Positions 19,739 through 31,835 of a DNA stretch of 64,000 nt are shown here, piece after piece; within the stretch, counting starts at the first letter, position 1; each line of letters begins with the position of its first letter. The stretch comes from Symsagittifera roscoffensis. Lineage: Eukaryota > Xenacoelomorpha > Acoela > Convolutidae. The position numbers were made by a program, and so were the translations under genes. The stretch lies in NCBI RefSeq assembly GCF_963678635.1, contig NC_087067.1, forward strand, positions 12,500,844 through 12,564,843. Reading direction: 5' to 3'. The notes below the pieces were generated by a model. The model worked only from the letters and a program-made list of their open reading frames with translations, did no database searches and was not told the DNA's origin.

Positions 19739-22714
19739 TCTCTATTTGTCACTTCTTAATGCCTATACACTTAATTCGATTGCTAGTGATCTTATAGTCT
19801 GATTACCAATAATAATGACACAACACAATAAATTTCACAAGATTATATTAAATAGTGACCACGAATCCCTGTATGTTATCAGAGTAAGGTTTGTATATAA
19901 TTTATTCACACTAACCGATTATCGGTCGTAAGATTTGAGAACTAGCACAATATGATGTTATCAGTCAATTTAAAAGATAGTGTACTCACTACCCAATCAA
20001 GCACAGTTTATGTAGATTTAAAATCAAGAACAAAAAAAATATATAATGACAGAATATGAATGCCTCTATGAAAAAACGTATGTGTATTGTACTTTTAGTC
20101 GTTCGCAGTACAATAGTCGAACTCGTCTTTTAAAGAAAAAGCTTTCCCTGCTCGGTGCTGCACCAAACAGACAAAACTTTGAAGGCAGTAATTTTCTCAA
20201 GTGGGCGTCTATTGCACCCACCGAGTACTGTGTTACCTATCTGCCTTCGGACTGCCCGAGCTAGACCTACTAAAATCCTCAGGGCAGTCATTTTTTCACA
20301 AAAGCGTATTATGTTACAATCCACACCAATGAATCACGCTCTTTTTAGTATAGGTTTAGTGTCGCGAATATCCGAGTTCGGACCTGTTTTGTTTTGGTCT
20401 GGTTCTTATTGAAAGAGAAGTTACCAGTGCATTCACTGATTCCTAGCCTGTCTGCTAATAACCTAATACCTCTCACTTTAGTCTTTCTTCCGTCTACCTA
20501 AGTCCTTTAATAAAATAATACCCCTCCGGATTGGCACAAATAGGACCCTTCCGGACTAACAAGATCTACACCCCTCCGGATTGGGACCCCTCTGAGTTAG
20601 TTAATATAAGACCCCTCCGGATTTGGACCCCTCCGAATTAGCAACTTTAGGAACCCTCCGGATTCGGACCCCTCCAATTTGAAAAAATTTTTTGACCCCT
20701 CCGGATTGGGAGCCCTCCGGTTTTGTAAAAGTAGCTTTTCGGAGATCTCCTTCTTTCAACCTATACCCCTCCGGATACGTTTTCCGATGCTATTTTGCTT
20801 TTTTGATTAACTAGGAAGGGTATGTAATGCTTTCCTAGACCCTTCCGGATTGAAGTTAAGCCTCTTATTTGACAATTCACGCTAACGGTGAAGGGTCTTA
20901 TCGCTCGCCTAACTTCGGCTCGATTAAGGTTTTGCTGTGCCTTTAGCCTTCCCTTTTCGTCTAGAACAGCCTAAAATTACTTTATTCAACCGCTATTACC
21001 TTTTGGTAGGGGTATAAGGGCTCTTCTAAAAAAATTTATAAAACGTGAAGGGTCTACCCTCCAAATTGGTGAATTTGCTAAAAACAATATCAAAAAATTT
21101 TCACGCTTACTTTTTCGAAAAACTTTTGTCCCTATCAGTAAGCTCAGCTAATTTCTGATCTATTGATACCAAGATCAACTCGATATGCCCAGTTGTTCCA
21201 AAGTTATTAACCAACACGTCTTTTTTCTAAAGTCAAAAATTTTGTCTCTTGTAGGTCCCGCCTAAATTTTTCCGCAATTTTGTTCTTTTCGACCCAAAAA
21301 TTATTGATCCGAGCTCAGAAGGCCTATAATCTTCTAGTTCAATGCAAAAGACCCGATCTAAAATGCTTTAGTTGAAAAAATTTGCGAAAAACTATGCTAC
21401 CTGTACCCCTCCGGATTGATGAATCCACCAAATCAAACACGTTAAGTTCGATTTCTCCGCAACCCGGAAGGCTTTCGGGTAGCGGGCTTTAAAACTTGTA
21501 TATTCACTAGTGGAAGTTGTCCGAACAACTATTTTTACTGTTCTAACTCAAAAATTTTAAAAAAATTTCTGATTTTATAGTGTTTTGTTTTCTCAAAAAT
21601 CACAAAAATTCGGTTTTTGGCTCCAAAATAGTTCCAACCACTTTCGAGCTAGACTTAACTGGTTCTATCTATTATGGTAGTGCAGTTACGATGAAACACA
21701 CTACTTTAGTGCTTTTTTCCGTTTCAAAAAGTATCGATATCTCAAAAATCGCGACTTGTGGGGGGATCAAAATATCGCTATTTTGACCCTAAAAACCGGT
21801 CTGCTTTCTGTGTTTTTCACTGAAAAACGGTATAAGAGTATTAATATAGGCTATGTAAGAAATAATCTTAGTAATACTATACCCCTCCGGGTTTGTTTAA
21901 TATCCCAATTAAGGTGCTTAACTCGGATACTCGCAGTTCGGTGAAGGGTCACTACAGTGCAGCACTGTCGAGCCCCCCACAGATTACTATCTTACTATTT
22001 GTACCAAAAGGGATACAAAACTTGTTAACCATACCCAACAGTCGATTGTTGTTGTCCTTGAGCCCCTTCTTGTTGCTCCTTGTACTGCTCGCCGGATCAG
22101 TCTTCTCCCAAGACCCTTCCGAATTGAGCGCAAATCAGCTGACCCTTCCGGATTGAGCGCAATTTATCATTAACGTGCTTAAATGCTCAAATAACCCTAC
22201 AGTACAAGCCTCACAAACAGACTACAAAATTGATCGTAACAATCCTGACTGATATGAATGCCTGTAACAACAATATATCTATCAACAACAAACGGGAGGG
22301 TCGGATCACATCTTGTCTGGGGGGATGATTTCTACTGATTTTTTACTTTTTTTACTGTTTTTGGTTTTTTCGGTTATTTTTTATGTTTTTTGTTTTTCTT
22401 GGGTATTATACTACTTTTTGTTTGGTTTTATATATATCTTTAAGTGTTTTTGGTCACAAACCTCTCAGGGAACGACGGGACCGCGAATCCCCCCACCCTT
22501 CCTGGTTCGTGAATTTTCGGTCTTAACTAGGTTAAAAAGCTATTCACGATAATCCGGAAGGCTTCCGCGTTCCGAACAACCCTTCCGCCCCGGCGGCTTA
22601 GGCCTATTAAGGGCGTTAATGTGAGCATCCGCTCGGCGCGAAGTGCTCGTTAACGGTTCTGCCGGTCATGATGTTAAAAAAGAATAACACCCAGGAGGGT
22701 CATAAAAACATCTA
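19739..22714 (-). other. Long 5' leader of the giant element
   Basis: About 3 kb separates the 5' LTR from the first gag ATG, with no convincing ORF in any frame. It holds a dense motif array (20521-20851 and scattered copies to 22154). Its T-rich plus strand (22320-22440) gives an A-rich sense RNA. Just inside the LTR (22714 downwards on the minus strand) I see no standard tRNA primer-binding site starting TGG. The nearest TGG is in TGGGTGTTATTC, about 20 bases in. Confidence 0.65.
20521..20851. repeat. Cluster of about twelve CCCCTCCGGATT-like motifs
   Basis: Copies start at 20521, 20546, 20571, 20587, 20612, 20628, 20653, 20669, 20696, 20712, 20766 and 20840, each 10-12 bases long with zero to four changes from CCCCTCCGGATT. 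Early spacings are about 25 and 16 bases alternating (25, 25, 16, 25, 16, 25, 16, 27, 16). Further copies start at 21416, 21882, 22114 and 22143, with one in the LTR at 23186. Inverted AATCCGGAAGGCT forms lie at about 22551 and 23242. Confidence 0.85.
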
Positions 22715-23631
22715 TGTAACATTCCCCCGGAAGATACATATCGACGGAAAATAAAACTAAGTCCTAAGACGACTGGATAACGTCTAAATAGAGCTTTACA
22801 TGCTTTTCACCGTCTCTACCAAGCCAGTACTTTCGGTGGTCTTTTCTAACTTCGGGTCGACAAAAAACGTTACTGCTTTCGGCTTCGGTCAAAACACTCA
22901 AATTAACTTAATTACATGCAGAAATAGTGAAATCATGGCTGGGTCTCAGTATTCCCAGACCACGAGGTCACTCCTAAAAACAGGGCTACTACTATTTATT
23001 GAATTAATATTGTTTTTGTTCAGTAGATAAAAATCATCATCTCCATCGAAGATGGATCAACCCTTTCCCCCAACTCCTAGCTTCTCATCTTAGTAGAATG
23101 AATTCGGATGTTAATTAAATTCAATTCAGGACATGACAGGGAAGCTAAAAGTTCATATAAAATGATAAAAGTTTCAGTCCCGAAACCCCTCCGGATTCTC
23201 GAATCCACTGAATCAAGCACGTTAAGCTTGATTTCTCTGTAATCCGGAAGGCTGGATTCCACCCCTCACTGTTGTTAGCAACTGCCTTGCAACTATTGTA
23301 GCGGCACCATAGTTGCAATCGGAGCGGTCTTCAGTTTGTCTCTGTTGTTTTTCTATCACAATCTTCGTTGTTCTCATCAGTGCAACTATTGTTGTTGTGT
23401 TGCTTTTCAGCTCTTCTGCCAAAATGGCCGTTTCTGACGTTTCTCAGAAATGTTACGTCATCACTTCGAAAATTTAAAATTTCAAAATACCAGAATATCT
23501 TGACCTTCACCGTTCTACTAATCATCCGAATAACGTCGTTAATCCTTCAAAATCACTAATTCGGAAGGCTCGCTGCTAAAAATTCCTAAACTGCAGAGAT
23601 TGCATTTTGTCCATTCTGGTCGAATGTCACA
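22715..23631 (-). repeat. 5' LTR (917 bp)
   Basis: The right end is fixed by homology with 1-326. The left end is set at 22715 because TGTAACATTC there is the inverted partner of GAATGTCACA at 23622-23631 (nine of ten match), giving TG...CA ends. Homology to the other LTR can be checked only for the last 325 bases. A TATA or polyadenylation signal was not assigned. Confidence 0.8.
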
Positions 23632-25642
23632 CAGTATGTCATCTACATGAACAATAAGTAGCCCCATGCACTATCCGTTGTCTATTTTAGAGCAAAATAG
23701 ACAAAGTTGTGTCATGCATTCGTAGATTTGCTGCGTGCATAGTCAAGTTTGATACCGTTAGTGAGCTGCATCGCTCAATCCATAAGCGGCAACGAAAAGT
23801 TTCCAACAAGGCGTTTTTGGTTTTTGAGCATCGACTGATGGTTGCACATATACTTCACGTTTCATTCTTTGCGATTGGAGAAACGCCTTTTATGTCAATC
23901 GTCACTGGTTCCCAGTTATGTGATTTTTTGATGCTCAGTAGAAAATTACATGAAGCTGTTGATGCAGTTGGGGCAAACTTCTCCAGTAGCAGACGCTTCT
24001 CCTCTTGATCTTCCCACACAGCTAGTCTTGATGTTGGATCTTTTGTCCCACCAGTCGTCACTTTCCATGTGTCCCCTCATCTCGTCCTCAGGATCCGGTT
24101 GCCCACGTCTCCAGCCAAATGATTGCTCACTATCTCGGCCAATTTGAACATATTCCATCACTCCAGCTCCTCTCGTCATGACATTATGAATTCGTTTTGG
24201 TTATCCTTCCATTCTGGTACTCCGACAATTTCTGTATGCTGGATCAACTAATGCAGTGACGATGCTATCGGATTCCCAAATCGCGTTTTTAAATTGTTTC
24301 GTCGTTTGGGTCTTTCATTATTCGTCACAGTTACTGGCGTGTCGTTTACAAATTCCGGGTAATGAATCAGTGATTCGTTTGAGGTCCATCCACCGTGCGT
24401 ATTCCATTCCAATTGTCTGGCGTCTTGTGATTGAGCCTCAAAATCAGTCATTCTTAATTTTGTTGACGACGTCTCGCTTCTGTGCCAGTTCTTTTCGATA
24501 TGTATTTCTTGGTTGCCGATTTGTTCAATTGGGTTTTCTTGTCCTCGTCCTCCGTGATCATTGTTGTTGTACTTGATTCTGCTGCACTTCTTCCACTTCC
24601 TTTTCCTTCTGTGGTCTCTGTCCCTTCATTCTCTATCTCCCAACTATTCGTCTCTCGCTCCTCCGTCATCCTCTTCAGTCTGATTTGTCATGTCCTCTTC
24701 TCTAAATCGTTCCTCTCTTGGTTAGCTCCGGATCCTTTCTGATCCTGTTGGTGCGTAGTGTCGCTTATTCTGTGTTCCCCCTCCTGACATCTTTTTTCCT
24801 CTCTTCCTTTCGTCGTTTGAGCTCTCTTGCTTTTCACTTTTTGCTTCTTTGATGAGTGTTCCTTCTTTGTCCAGCTCGCTCCTCCTCTGGATTTGCCGAA
24901 TCGCCTCCATGGTCCCAAGCGTCGGAATAACACTTTCCCATCTTTCCAGTTCTCCTTCTGTCATCTGTTTGTTCTCCGGTGGTATCTACTTTGCTGCGTC
25001 TTGTAAAACTGGTTTCAACTTGTATCCGTCTCCATCTTGACTATTCGCAATCACACCAAATCCCATGGTCTGATTCATGATCCATGATCTGAAACGTTTC
25101 GGCTGTCTCTTCATTTATCGGTGATGTTGTTACCGCAAACACATATCTGCTCCTGGCCATCCCTTTTTCTTCTCCGTTTCTTCTCTCTCTGTTTTTGTCC
25201 GTCCTCAATCTCTCCTCGATTATGTCTTTCCCTCTCTCCTTAACTCAACTTCTCACAATTAAATCAACTTTCTTTCTTCTCCGTTTCTCACAAAATAATT
25301 AAATATCATATATGGTTTGATCGTTCCTCAAAATTTTGTGATTCATCTCATTTTGTGCTTCTTTGTCAGTGCACGCTTGTAAATTTGGCATTGAGTTTTG
25401 TATATTTTATTTTGCAATTGAACGAACTTCGTTTTCAATCCGGTTGCGCTCATTTTCTCAACTTCCAATCAATTAGCCGCAGTCTGTTTAGCCGACTGAA
25501 TCTTTTTCTCCATGTCTACATATCTTCAATTAATTTGCGTCATCAATTAATTTTCTTCAATTAATATCATTTTGATCTCAGTTATTTTTCTTTCTCTGTC
25601 TCTGTTAGTTTCTATAACTTTGGGATCACTTCCTCATTTTTT
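23632..25642 (-). other. Degenerate 3' part of an older retroelement, no intact gene
   Basis: This stretch has higher GC than its surroundings and short minus-strand open stretches (24933-24688, 24669-24454, 24179-23946) rich in Glu, Lys, Thr and Ser, such as STTTMITEDEDKKTQ. It continues downstream from the integrase C-terminal fragment of the older element and may be its accessory coding region. No domain is recognised. Confidence 0.4.
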
Positions 25643-28250
25643 TCAGCTTTTTATAACTTTCTCCTTATCATTATCCCAATCCCTTGCTGGTTTCACTCGC
25701 GAGTAGTGAACATAAATTGAACGTTTCCCATGACGCCAAATTAAAACCCCTTTATCCATCGCAATGATCTTCATTGGCCCCATCCAATTGTTTTTCTCCA
25801 GAACTTTTCGATAATATCTAATTAAGTCCCCCACCCGGTAAATGTGTCGAACGCCCCTTCACGTCGAACTCCCCTTTGAAATTCAGCTTTGTCTCATTCT
25901 CTATCTTAAAAAACTTTTACCGAGCTTTTTGCACTCTTTGTCGGCCTCACTGGCATTTTCAAATCTTGGTGGTATATCTTCTACTGACCCCCACTTTTTG
26001 GATTTGATCTGATAATTCTATGCTAAGAATAAAATCCATTTGCGTCTAGTATTGAACGTTTTACAAACAGAGCATGTGCGATGGTTGCTTCTAGTGAGCA
26101 CTCCCAAAATTTTTCATTTCTCAGTTTTGTCAGCATTCCTATAATGATACCATTGTATCTCTCGACCATTCCATTGGAAAAGAGCGCATAACCGGCTTTG
26201 GTTTTAACAAGACATCCAGAGGTTGACATTAGTAGTAAGATCAGATCATTATTGAGTTCCCCTCCCAAAACATGTAGAATACTTACGGGTGTGCGAAATC
26301 GCATGAACCAACCAAACACAAACTGGTTGGCTGGTTTTTCAGATTCTACACAGTGACAACTGAGTAACGCAAAAACTCATCTATCATGTGTAACAATATC
26401 ATTTTCGATCATCATTCTGCTAGGTCGATTGCCACTGACTCGTTTAAATCTTTACTCGTAGAGTTAATGAATTTATGATATTCACTACTTACCTTTTCAA
26501 TTAATTCATACCAGACTCTTCAAAGAACCTTTCCATTTTGATTTTATTTGCGTGACCAAATCTAAGATGAATATCTTTGATTCTTTTTCTATCCATCTCC
26601 TCAGTACAAATTCTTTCCGTACAATAGATCATCTCTTCTTTTTAAATTTGTTGTTTTATTACAACTTTTGTTTCTCCACCTTTGCTTTCAAAAATGGTTG
26701 ACCAACACTCGATCTGGTTAGTTTAAAACTTTCTTCTGGGGTCCACATGAGGTTGTTTGGGAAATCTAGTGTCACTTTAAGTTTTTCGATCGCTTCTATT
26801 CCAAATAATAGTGAAATATCATCATCAATGACATTCAGTTTTAGTGTTATAAATTTTCCCGCTATCGTAATTGGTAACAACCCCACAAATTCAGCTGGTT
26901 TTATACTTCCACTCCCAAATTTAATTTTGCTTTTTGTTTCAAACTTTTTTTTTTCTATTGTTTCCATTCTTCTCCGGTCATTCTCTGTTTATTCTCTCTC
27001 CTTTTTTTCAATGACATTGTTGATCCTGCCGCTCCTGAATCGACAATTATGTCAAAATGAATTTCACCATCCCTTTCTTCTTCTCTAATCTCGACTATCT
27101 CGTCTTGGTCTGCGAAATAACAAGGTGACGTCTCAATGGACTCACTAATCTGTGCAAAGTTGGATTGATGCTCCTGATCTTCCCCATCACATTTTCCCCA
27201 ATATCCATACTACTTGAAGTCGCTTGATAACATTGATGAAATTTCTTACTATACCCTGAGTTTCCTTGCTATGTTTGTCCACCTCTTCTTCCATTTTCCA
27301 TCTTCAATTCATAGTTTGTTCTACAATCTCGCATCCAATGATTCAATGACCCACATCGAAAACAACCTCTCTGCTGAACCGATCTTCCTTTCGCCGATCT
27401 GTAACCATCTATTGCTTTTTGATTTGGACCCCTGTTTCCGATGTGGTATACTCTACTCTGGTTCTGATTGAATGAGATATTAGATGTTTAGTTCTCCTTT
27501 ACCGTAAATCTCGTCAATGTCTGTTCCATAACGACTGGGTCCATTCTTACTTCCATTCTTCCGTTTTTTGTTCCATGCAATGTACTCAATATTAATTTTT
27601 GTTGCTTAGTCTTGGTTTGATCCTTGTAGGAGAGCTTTGCAAAATACTCTGTCATTAATTGTCATTTCAGTTTCGTTCATCTACCCCCTAGATCGCTTCA
27701 TTTTCTTTATGCACTCAACCCAGCTTATCTCCGGACTTTTTTCACATCTTTTCCACTGTCTGTAAGTTTGTGCCGATTTGGTGTCAACTACTCATCCAAC
27801 TTATCAATTACTTTGGTTATCCTATTTTCAGTTTGTGCCTCGTCTCGATCCATCGTAATAACGACTTTGTTTATTTCTGCATTTGTTATCCCATTCACAA
27901 TAACATGTGGTACCTGCACTTCCAGTGGGATTTGCGTACAATCACTTCACCATTGCAAACTTTTCCTCCACCGCCGATATTCTTCATTTTCTTTTGATTA
28001 CTAAATTGGTACGTTTACATCTTTCACCCTGACTCTCGGTGTGTATCTTCTATTCTGTTCTCTCACTCCGTCCACTGCTTCTCTCTTCAAATGCTTCTAA
28101 CCTCCGTTTTATCCTTTCCAGTTCTAATCCTGCATTCTGTACACTACATTTGCTGGTGCCTACCTCGTTACTCCCCACATACCTCTGTGGAATCCATTTG
28201 AGTTGTGTTGTTGTGTCCCCTGTAGGAGTTCCTTCGTCGTTTTCATTCAT
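25643..28250 (-). mobile_element. Relic retroelement: gag knuckle, DSGA protease, integrase; RT missing
   Basis: On the minus strand, in order: a CCHC knuckle (CFRCGSLNHWMRDC, about 27319-27366); a retropepsin active site (DIIVDSGAAGSTMS, about 27010-27050) with a downstream protease body at 26967-26659 (SIKPAEFVGLLPITIAGK); an integrase piece at 26319-26023 with NGMVERYNGII carrying the catalytic-Glu region; and an integrase C-terminal domain at 25834-25643 (NNWMGPMKII, then YVHYSRVKP). Only about 340 bases separate protease and integrase, so RT and RNase H were deleted or lie elsewhere. Many stops and shifts indicate an old copy. The superfamily is unresolved. Confidence 0.7.
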
Positions 28251-28780
28251 TTACGATGTCTTTCTCGTTTTCATTGTACTTACCCCTCTTTCGATGCTCA
28301 GTCCTCTGCTTGTCATTCGATTTTTTTATAAATCTTTTTGAATTTAACCTCCTGCTACCATGTTGAAGTTTCTATCTTGAGGTAAAACAACTGGATATGA
28401 ATTGGTTAATTTGTCACAATGGTCTCTCAATTTTTATCCTCTTTCACATAAGCGCTGTGATGCCACAGACGTCTTAACATAATGAACTTGTCCTTTGAAG
28501 ATCATTCTGTCATACACAATACATACTTACATGAGAAAGTTGATTTTTCTGCAATTTTCCAACAGATGGAGATTCTTCTCGGAGGTTTCACCGTTGGAAT
28601 GTACCGCAAGTTTTCTGGTTTCACGCGAGTGTTCTGTTTTCGAGGCTGTTTTGACTGCTTTAAAAAAGTGGTTCCAGGCGTCTTGCATCACTCAATGAAG
28701 CTTGTTAAGCAAGGATATGTAGGTTACATACAAGTGCCACATGTGGCATCTGCCTGAATCTCTGCTTCTTGTAGTAGTTG

Positions 28781-28880
28781 GAACATAGTTGAAAGATGCC
28801 CGAAGGAAAAAGAGCCCGGCCTGAGGGCACGGAGTGCCCGATGGCGCCCCTTTTGCCGGAGGTCATCTTCAACTATGTTC
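28781..28880. ncRNA. 100-bp imperfect hairpin, possible structured RNA or fold-back element
   Basis: The arm GAACATAGTTGAAAGATG (28781-28798) pairs with CATCTTCAACTATGTTC (28864-28880). Inside, GC-rich arms continue to pair (GAGGGCAC with GTGCCC near the tip). The stem covers nearly the whole 100 bases and may extend a few bases outwards. The local GC content is far above the flanks. This would suit a microRNA-type precursor or a tiny palindromic element; transcription is not shown. Confidence 0.5.
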
Positions 28881-30109
28881 TAACTGTTGAAGAGTATGTT
28901 TTTGCTCTTTCTGAGGGAAATATGCCGGAAAATTGTGAAAGAGCCCGGAAAAGTGTGCGAAACTATGCAAATGATTTCTTTTTTCATTCATGCGTAGTAA
29001 AGTTGCATTTTTCATTCATGCCTTGTCGTGAAAGAACATGTGTGAAAAAGCAAAAACATATCCTTCTTAAAATCAAGCGTCAGAGTTTTATAAAACCCTG
29101 CACTCAAACAACTGCTAAGATGACTCTTGAAATTGAAGTTTCTCCATTAAAAAAGCCGTATGTCCACCATAATCATCATCCAGGTCTCCAAAGTAACTAT
29201 ACTACCTTTAGTTTGGACCACTCGTAGCGTCGCATTCAAGCAATTTTGGCAATCCTAGTCGTCAACGGGAAACATTGGTGCTCGGATGAACCAACGAGTG
29301 ACGAGACATCTCACTTTTAGAGATTTTTGACTCGAAAAAGAATTATATTCTCTTATAATAGATTATAATTGATTATACGAGATTATCAGAGACCTCAGGA
29401 GATTGTGTCACAGTTTTGTGTCACACAAACAGCCAGTTAGTAAGGGCAAAGCATTTGCTTCTAAGAACATAACAGGACGCCATTTTATCTCCAAAATGAG
29501 ATCGTTTTCTTCATGAAACATTCGTCGCTTTCAAAATTTCGTCGCTTTCAAAATGATCTTAGCCCTACTCATAACATGAATATTTAAGGACAGTGACACT
29601 TTCATGTCAGTCCATCTGATAGTACTTTCATTAAAATAATATCTTTGGTAAAATGTCATTAACGGACTTCACCTGTAATGCAGAAGAGCTGGTCCACATT
29701 TGCTTTTTTTCAATATCTGCATGGGGTTGCGGATCAAAAAGCAAGGAAAGACAGTTTATCTGGCAGCCTGTTCCGAATTTTGGCAGCCTGTTCCAAAAAT
29801 CACGGCTTCCTACTCATAAATTTGCACAGTACTGAAGCAAAAACCCCACTAGTGATTCATATCTCGCTAGGACGCAAGGTAAACAACCCTCTTTTCCTAC
29901 AAACCGAAGCAGTGACTGCCAAAATACTTTGATTTTGACATTTCGTCAAAAAGAGTTTGAATGGTTCTCTGTCTCTAATACCCAGAGCTTCGTTGAACTT
30001 TGTGACTCACAAACCCTAGAATTCAGCAATGCTCTGAGTATTAGATTTAAAAAATCATTTTAAATCTAATACTTTAAATCATTTTAAATCATTTTCAGGT
30101 TCTGATTAT
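28881..30109. other. AT-rich stretch without a supported gene
   Basis: Only short spurious frames occur. I noticed a locally repeated TTATAATAGATTATAATTGATTAT palindromic patch at about 29350-29380 (read in pieces) and a triplicated AAATCATTTT at 30050-30095. Nothing coding is supported. Confidence 0.4.
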
Positions 30110-30637
30110 TGTTCCGACTTTCGATATGAAAGTAACGGAATATTTGTGCTCGGGGTGGGTTTTTTTTTCTTCAGCCAAATTTCGACTTTTTAACTAGCCA
30201 TCTTTGACGGAGTTTTTTTATATCATTCAAAAGGTATTGTTGTGTTGAGCTCAAATTTCAAAAGATATTTCACCTGTGATCTTTTTTCGTAAAGTTATGG
30301 GGGTTTAAAGATTCCCATTTTGGCCAATTTGGGACAATTAACGCGCGATATATTTCGCGCTATTAACGAGTAAGCGGAGAGTTAATCCCTCTTAGAAATC
30401 GTTCCAAATTGGTTAAACGAAGCTTATTTGCCATAATTGATTTGTTACAAGTAGCAAAATATATCCTTTTGTACATTATATGGCATGTGGGAAGATGATT
30501 TTTATTTAAAAAATTTCAAATTAAAAAAAAATTATTTTGTTTTTTTACTTTTAATTTTTTATTGTTATTACTGCTCCAAAAACCTTAATAGGCAGTCGGA
30601 ACATTAAGGGCTTCGCCCTGATACGAGCAGTCTTGTT
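30110..30637 (+). repeat. 520-bp repeat, copy 1
   Basis: The head is TTCCGACTTTCGATATGAAA followed by GGAATATTTGTGCTCGGGGT. The tail is AGGGCTTCGCCCT (a 5-bp stem hairpin) and then GATACGAGCAGTCTTGTT. It shares all of this with copy 2. Confidence 0.85.
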
Positions 30638-30715
30638 ACATTTGGAAAAAAAAATTTACGGAAAAATAAGTTCAAACAGTCACCAGTCTTGTCAACCACA
30701 ATGAACAATTGTTGT

Positions 30716-31238
30716 TCCGACTTTCGATACGAAATTAACGGAATATTTGTGCTCGGGGTGGGTTTTTTGCTTCAGACAAATTTCGACTTTTTAACTAGCC
30801 ATTTTTGACGGAACTTTTTAATATCATTCAAAAGGTATTCTTGTCCTGAGCTTAAATTTGAAAAGATATTTCACTTGTGATCATTTTTCGTTATGAGGGT
30901 TTAAAGATTGCCATTTTGACCAATTTGGGACAATTAACGAGCGATATAATTCGCGCTATTAACGCGTAAGCGGAGATTTAATCCGTCCTATAAATCGTTC
31001 CAAATTGGATGAACGCAGCTTATTTGCCATAATTGATTTGTTACAAGGAACGAAATCTCTCTTTTTGTACTTTATATGGCGTGTGGGTGGATGATTTTTA
31101 TTAAAAATTTCAAATTTTAAAAAAAAATTTGATTTTATTTTATTTCATTCAATTTTTTTATGTAATTACTGGTGCTCTATAAACCCCAAAAGGCAATCGG
31201 AATATTCAGGGCTTCGCCCTGATACGAGCAGTCTTGTT
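30716..31238 (+). repeat. 520-bp repeat, copy 2
   Basis: This matches copy 1 over its whole length with scattered changes. It has the same head (CCGACTTTCGATACGAAA), the same TTAACGAGCGATAT mid-section and the same hairpin plus GATACGAGCAGTCTTGTT tail. It lies in direct orientation 79 bases after copy 1. Confidence 0.85.
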
Positions 31239-31835
31239 GTCTTTCATTCTTAATTTTGCCAGTTTTTTTGTCGGCTGATATGATATTAACATTTCGTACA
31301 CTTCAAAATATTGCAAAAATAAACCGGACTGCTTGTTTATCAAGCAAAACCTTGAATAGTACGACTGCCCCTTAATTGGTCTCGAATAGTTTTTGGGAAA
31401 TTATTTTTTAGCAAAACTATGAATATAAGGCTAATATCTTTTTGGTGTTACATTTTGAGTCGTGTAGGGAATTATTAAAAATCAATCAGCTGCCTCAATT
31501 AATTTTGGATCGATTCTGTTCTGCGGGATAATTCGCCGTGCAGTGTATAAAAAGAAAATCAACTTCTAGAACTTCGCGGATAATTTTTTTGCTTCATTGA
31601 GAAGATCAAGGAGATTTTAATCTCTGGATTCAAGCTATGTAAAAAATCATTTGTAGCAGCAAGATCGCTTTGATTTGACATGAAAACCAAAACAGCTGCA
31701 AGCTCGCTGCTAAATGTCAGCTAAATCATAATTTGTGACTTTTATGGTTTTTTTTTTAAATTTTGACATTAGCTATTATCCAAAAACTATCTTATTAAGC
31801 AAAAGTCTGGTTTGCTTCATTATGCTGTATAGAGG

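Larger units (their letters stand above)
1..23631 (-). mobile_element. Giant Ty3/gypsy-type LTR retrotransposon, about 24 kb, decayed, 3' LTR cut by window edge
   Basis: Near-identical sequence at 1-326 and 23307-23631 marks two LTRs in direct orientation. Between them all long coding is on the minus strand in the order gag, protease, RT, RNase H, integrase, which is the Ty3/gypsy order. Downstream of integrase lie about 11 kb of further coding (macro-like module, SGNH hydrolase, large unknown ORFs), far more than the 5-7 kb total length of ordinary gypsy elements. The reading frames are interrupted by at least six single in-frame stops, many frameshifts and two deletions, so this copy looks non-autonomous. 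About eight differences in the 326 shared LTR bases (hand count) suggest moderate age. The target-site duplication cannot be tested because the left end lies outside the window. Class assignment is firm; the exact clade is not. Confidence 0.93.

Noticed and set aside
20155-20412. 85-codon plus-strand frame in the giant element leader
   Set aside because: No similarity to anything known, opposite to the element coding strand, and in a region with many stops.
28796-29227. 143-codon open frame on the plus strand
   Set aside because: It begins inside the palindromic hairpin, has no known motif, and its residue composition follows the local AT-rich sequence.
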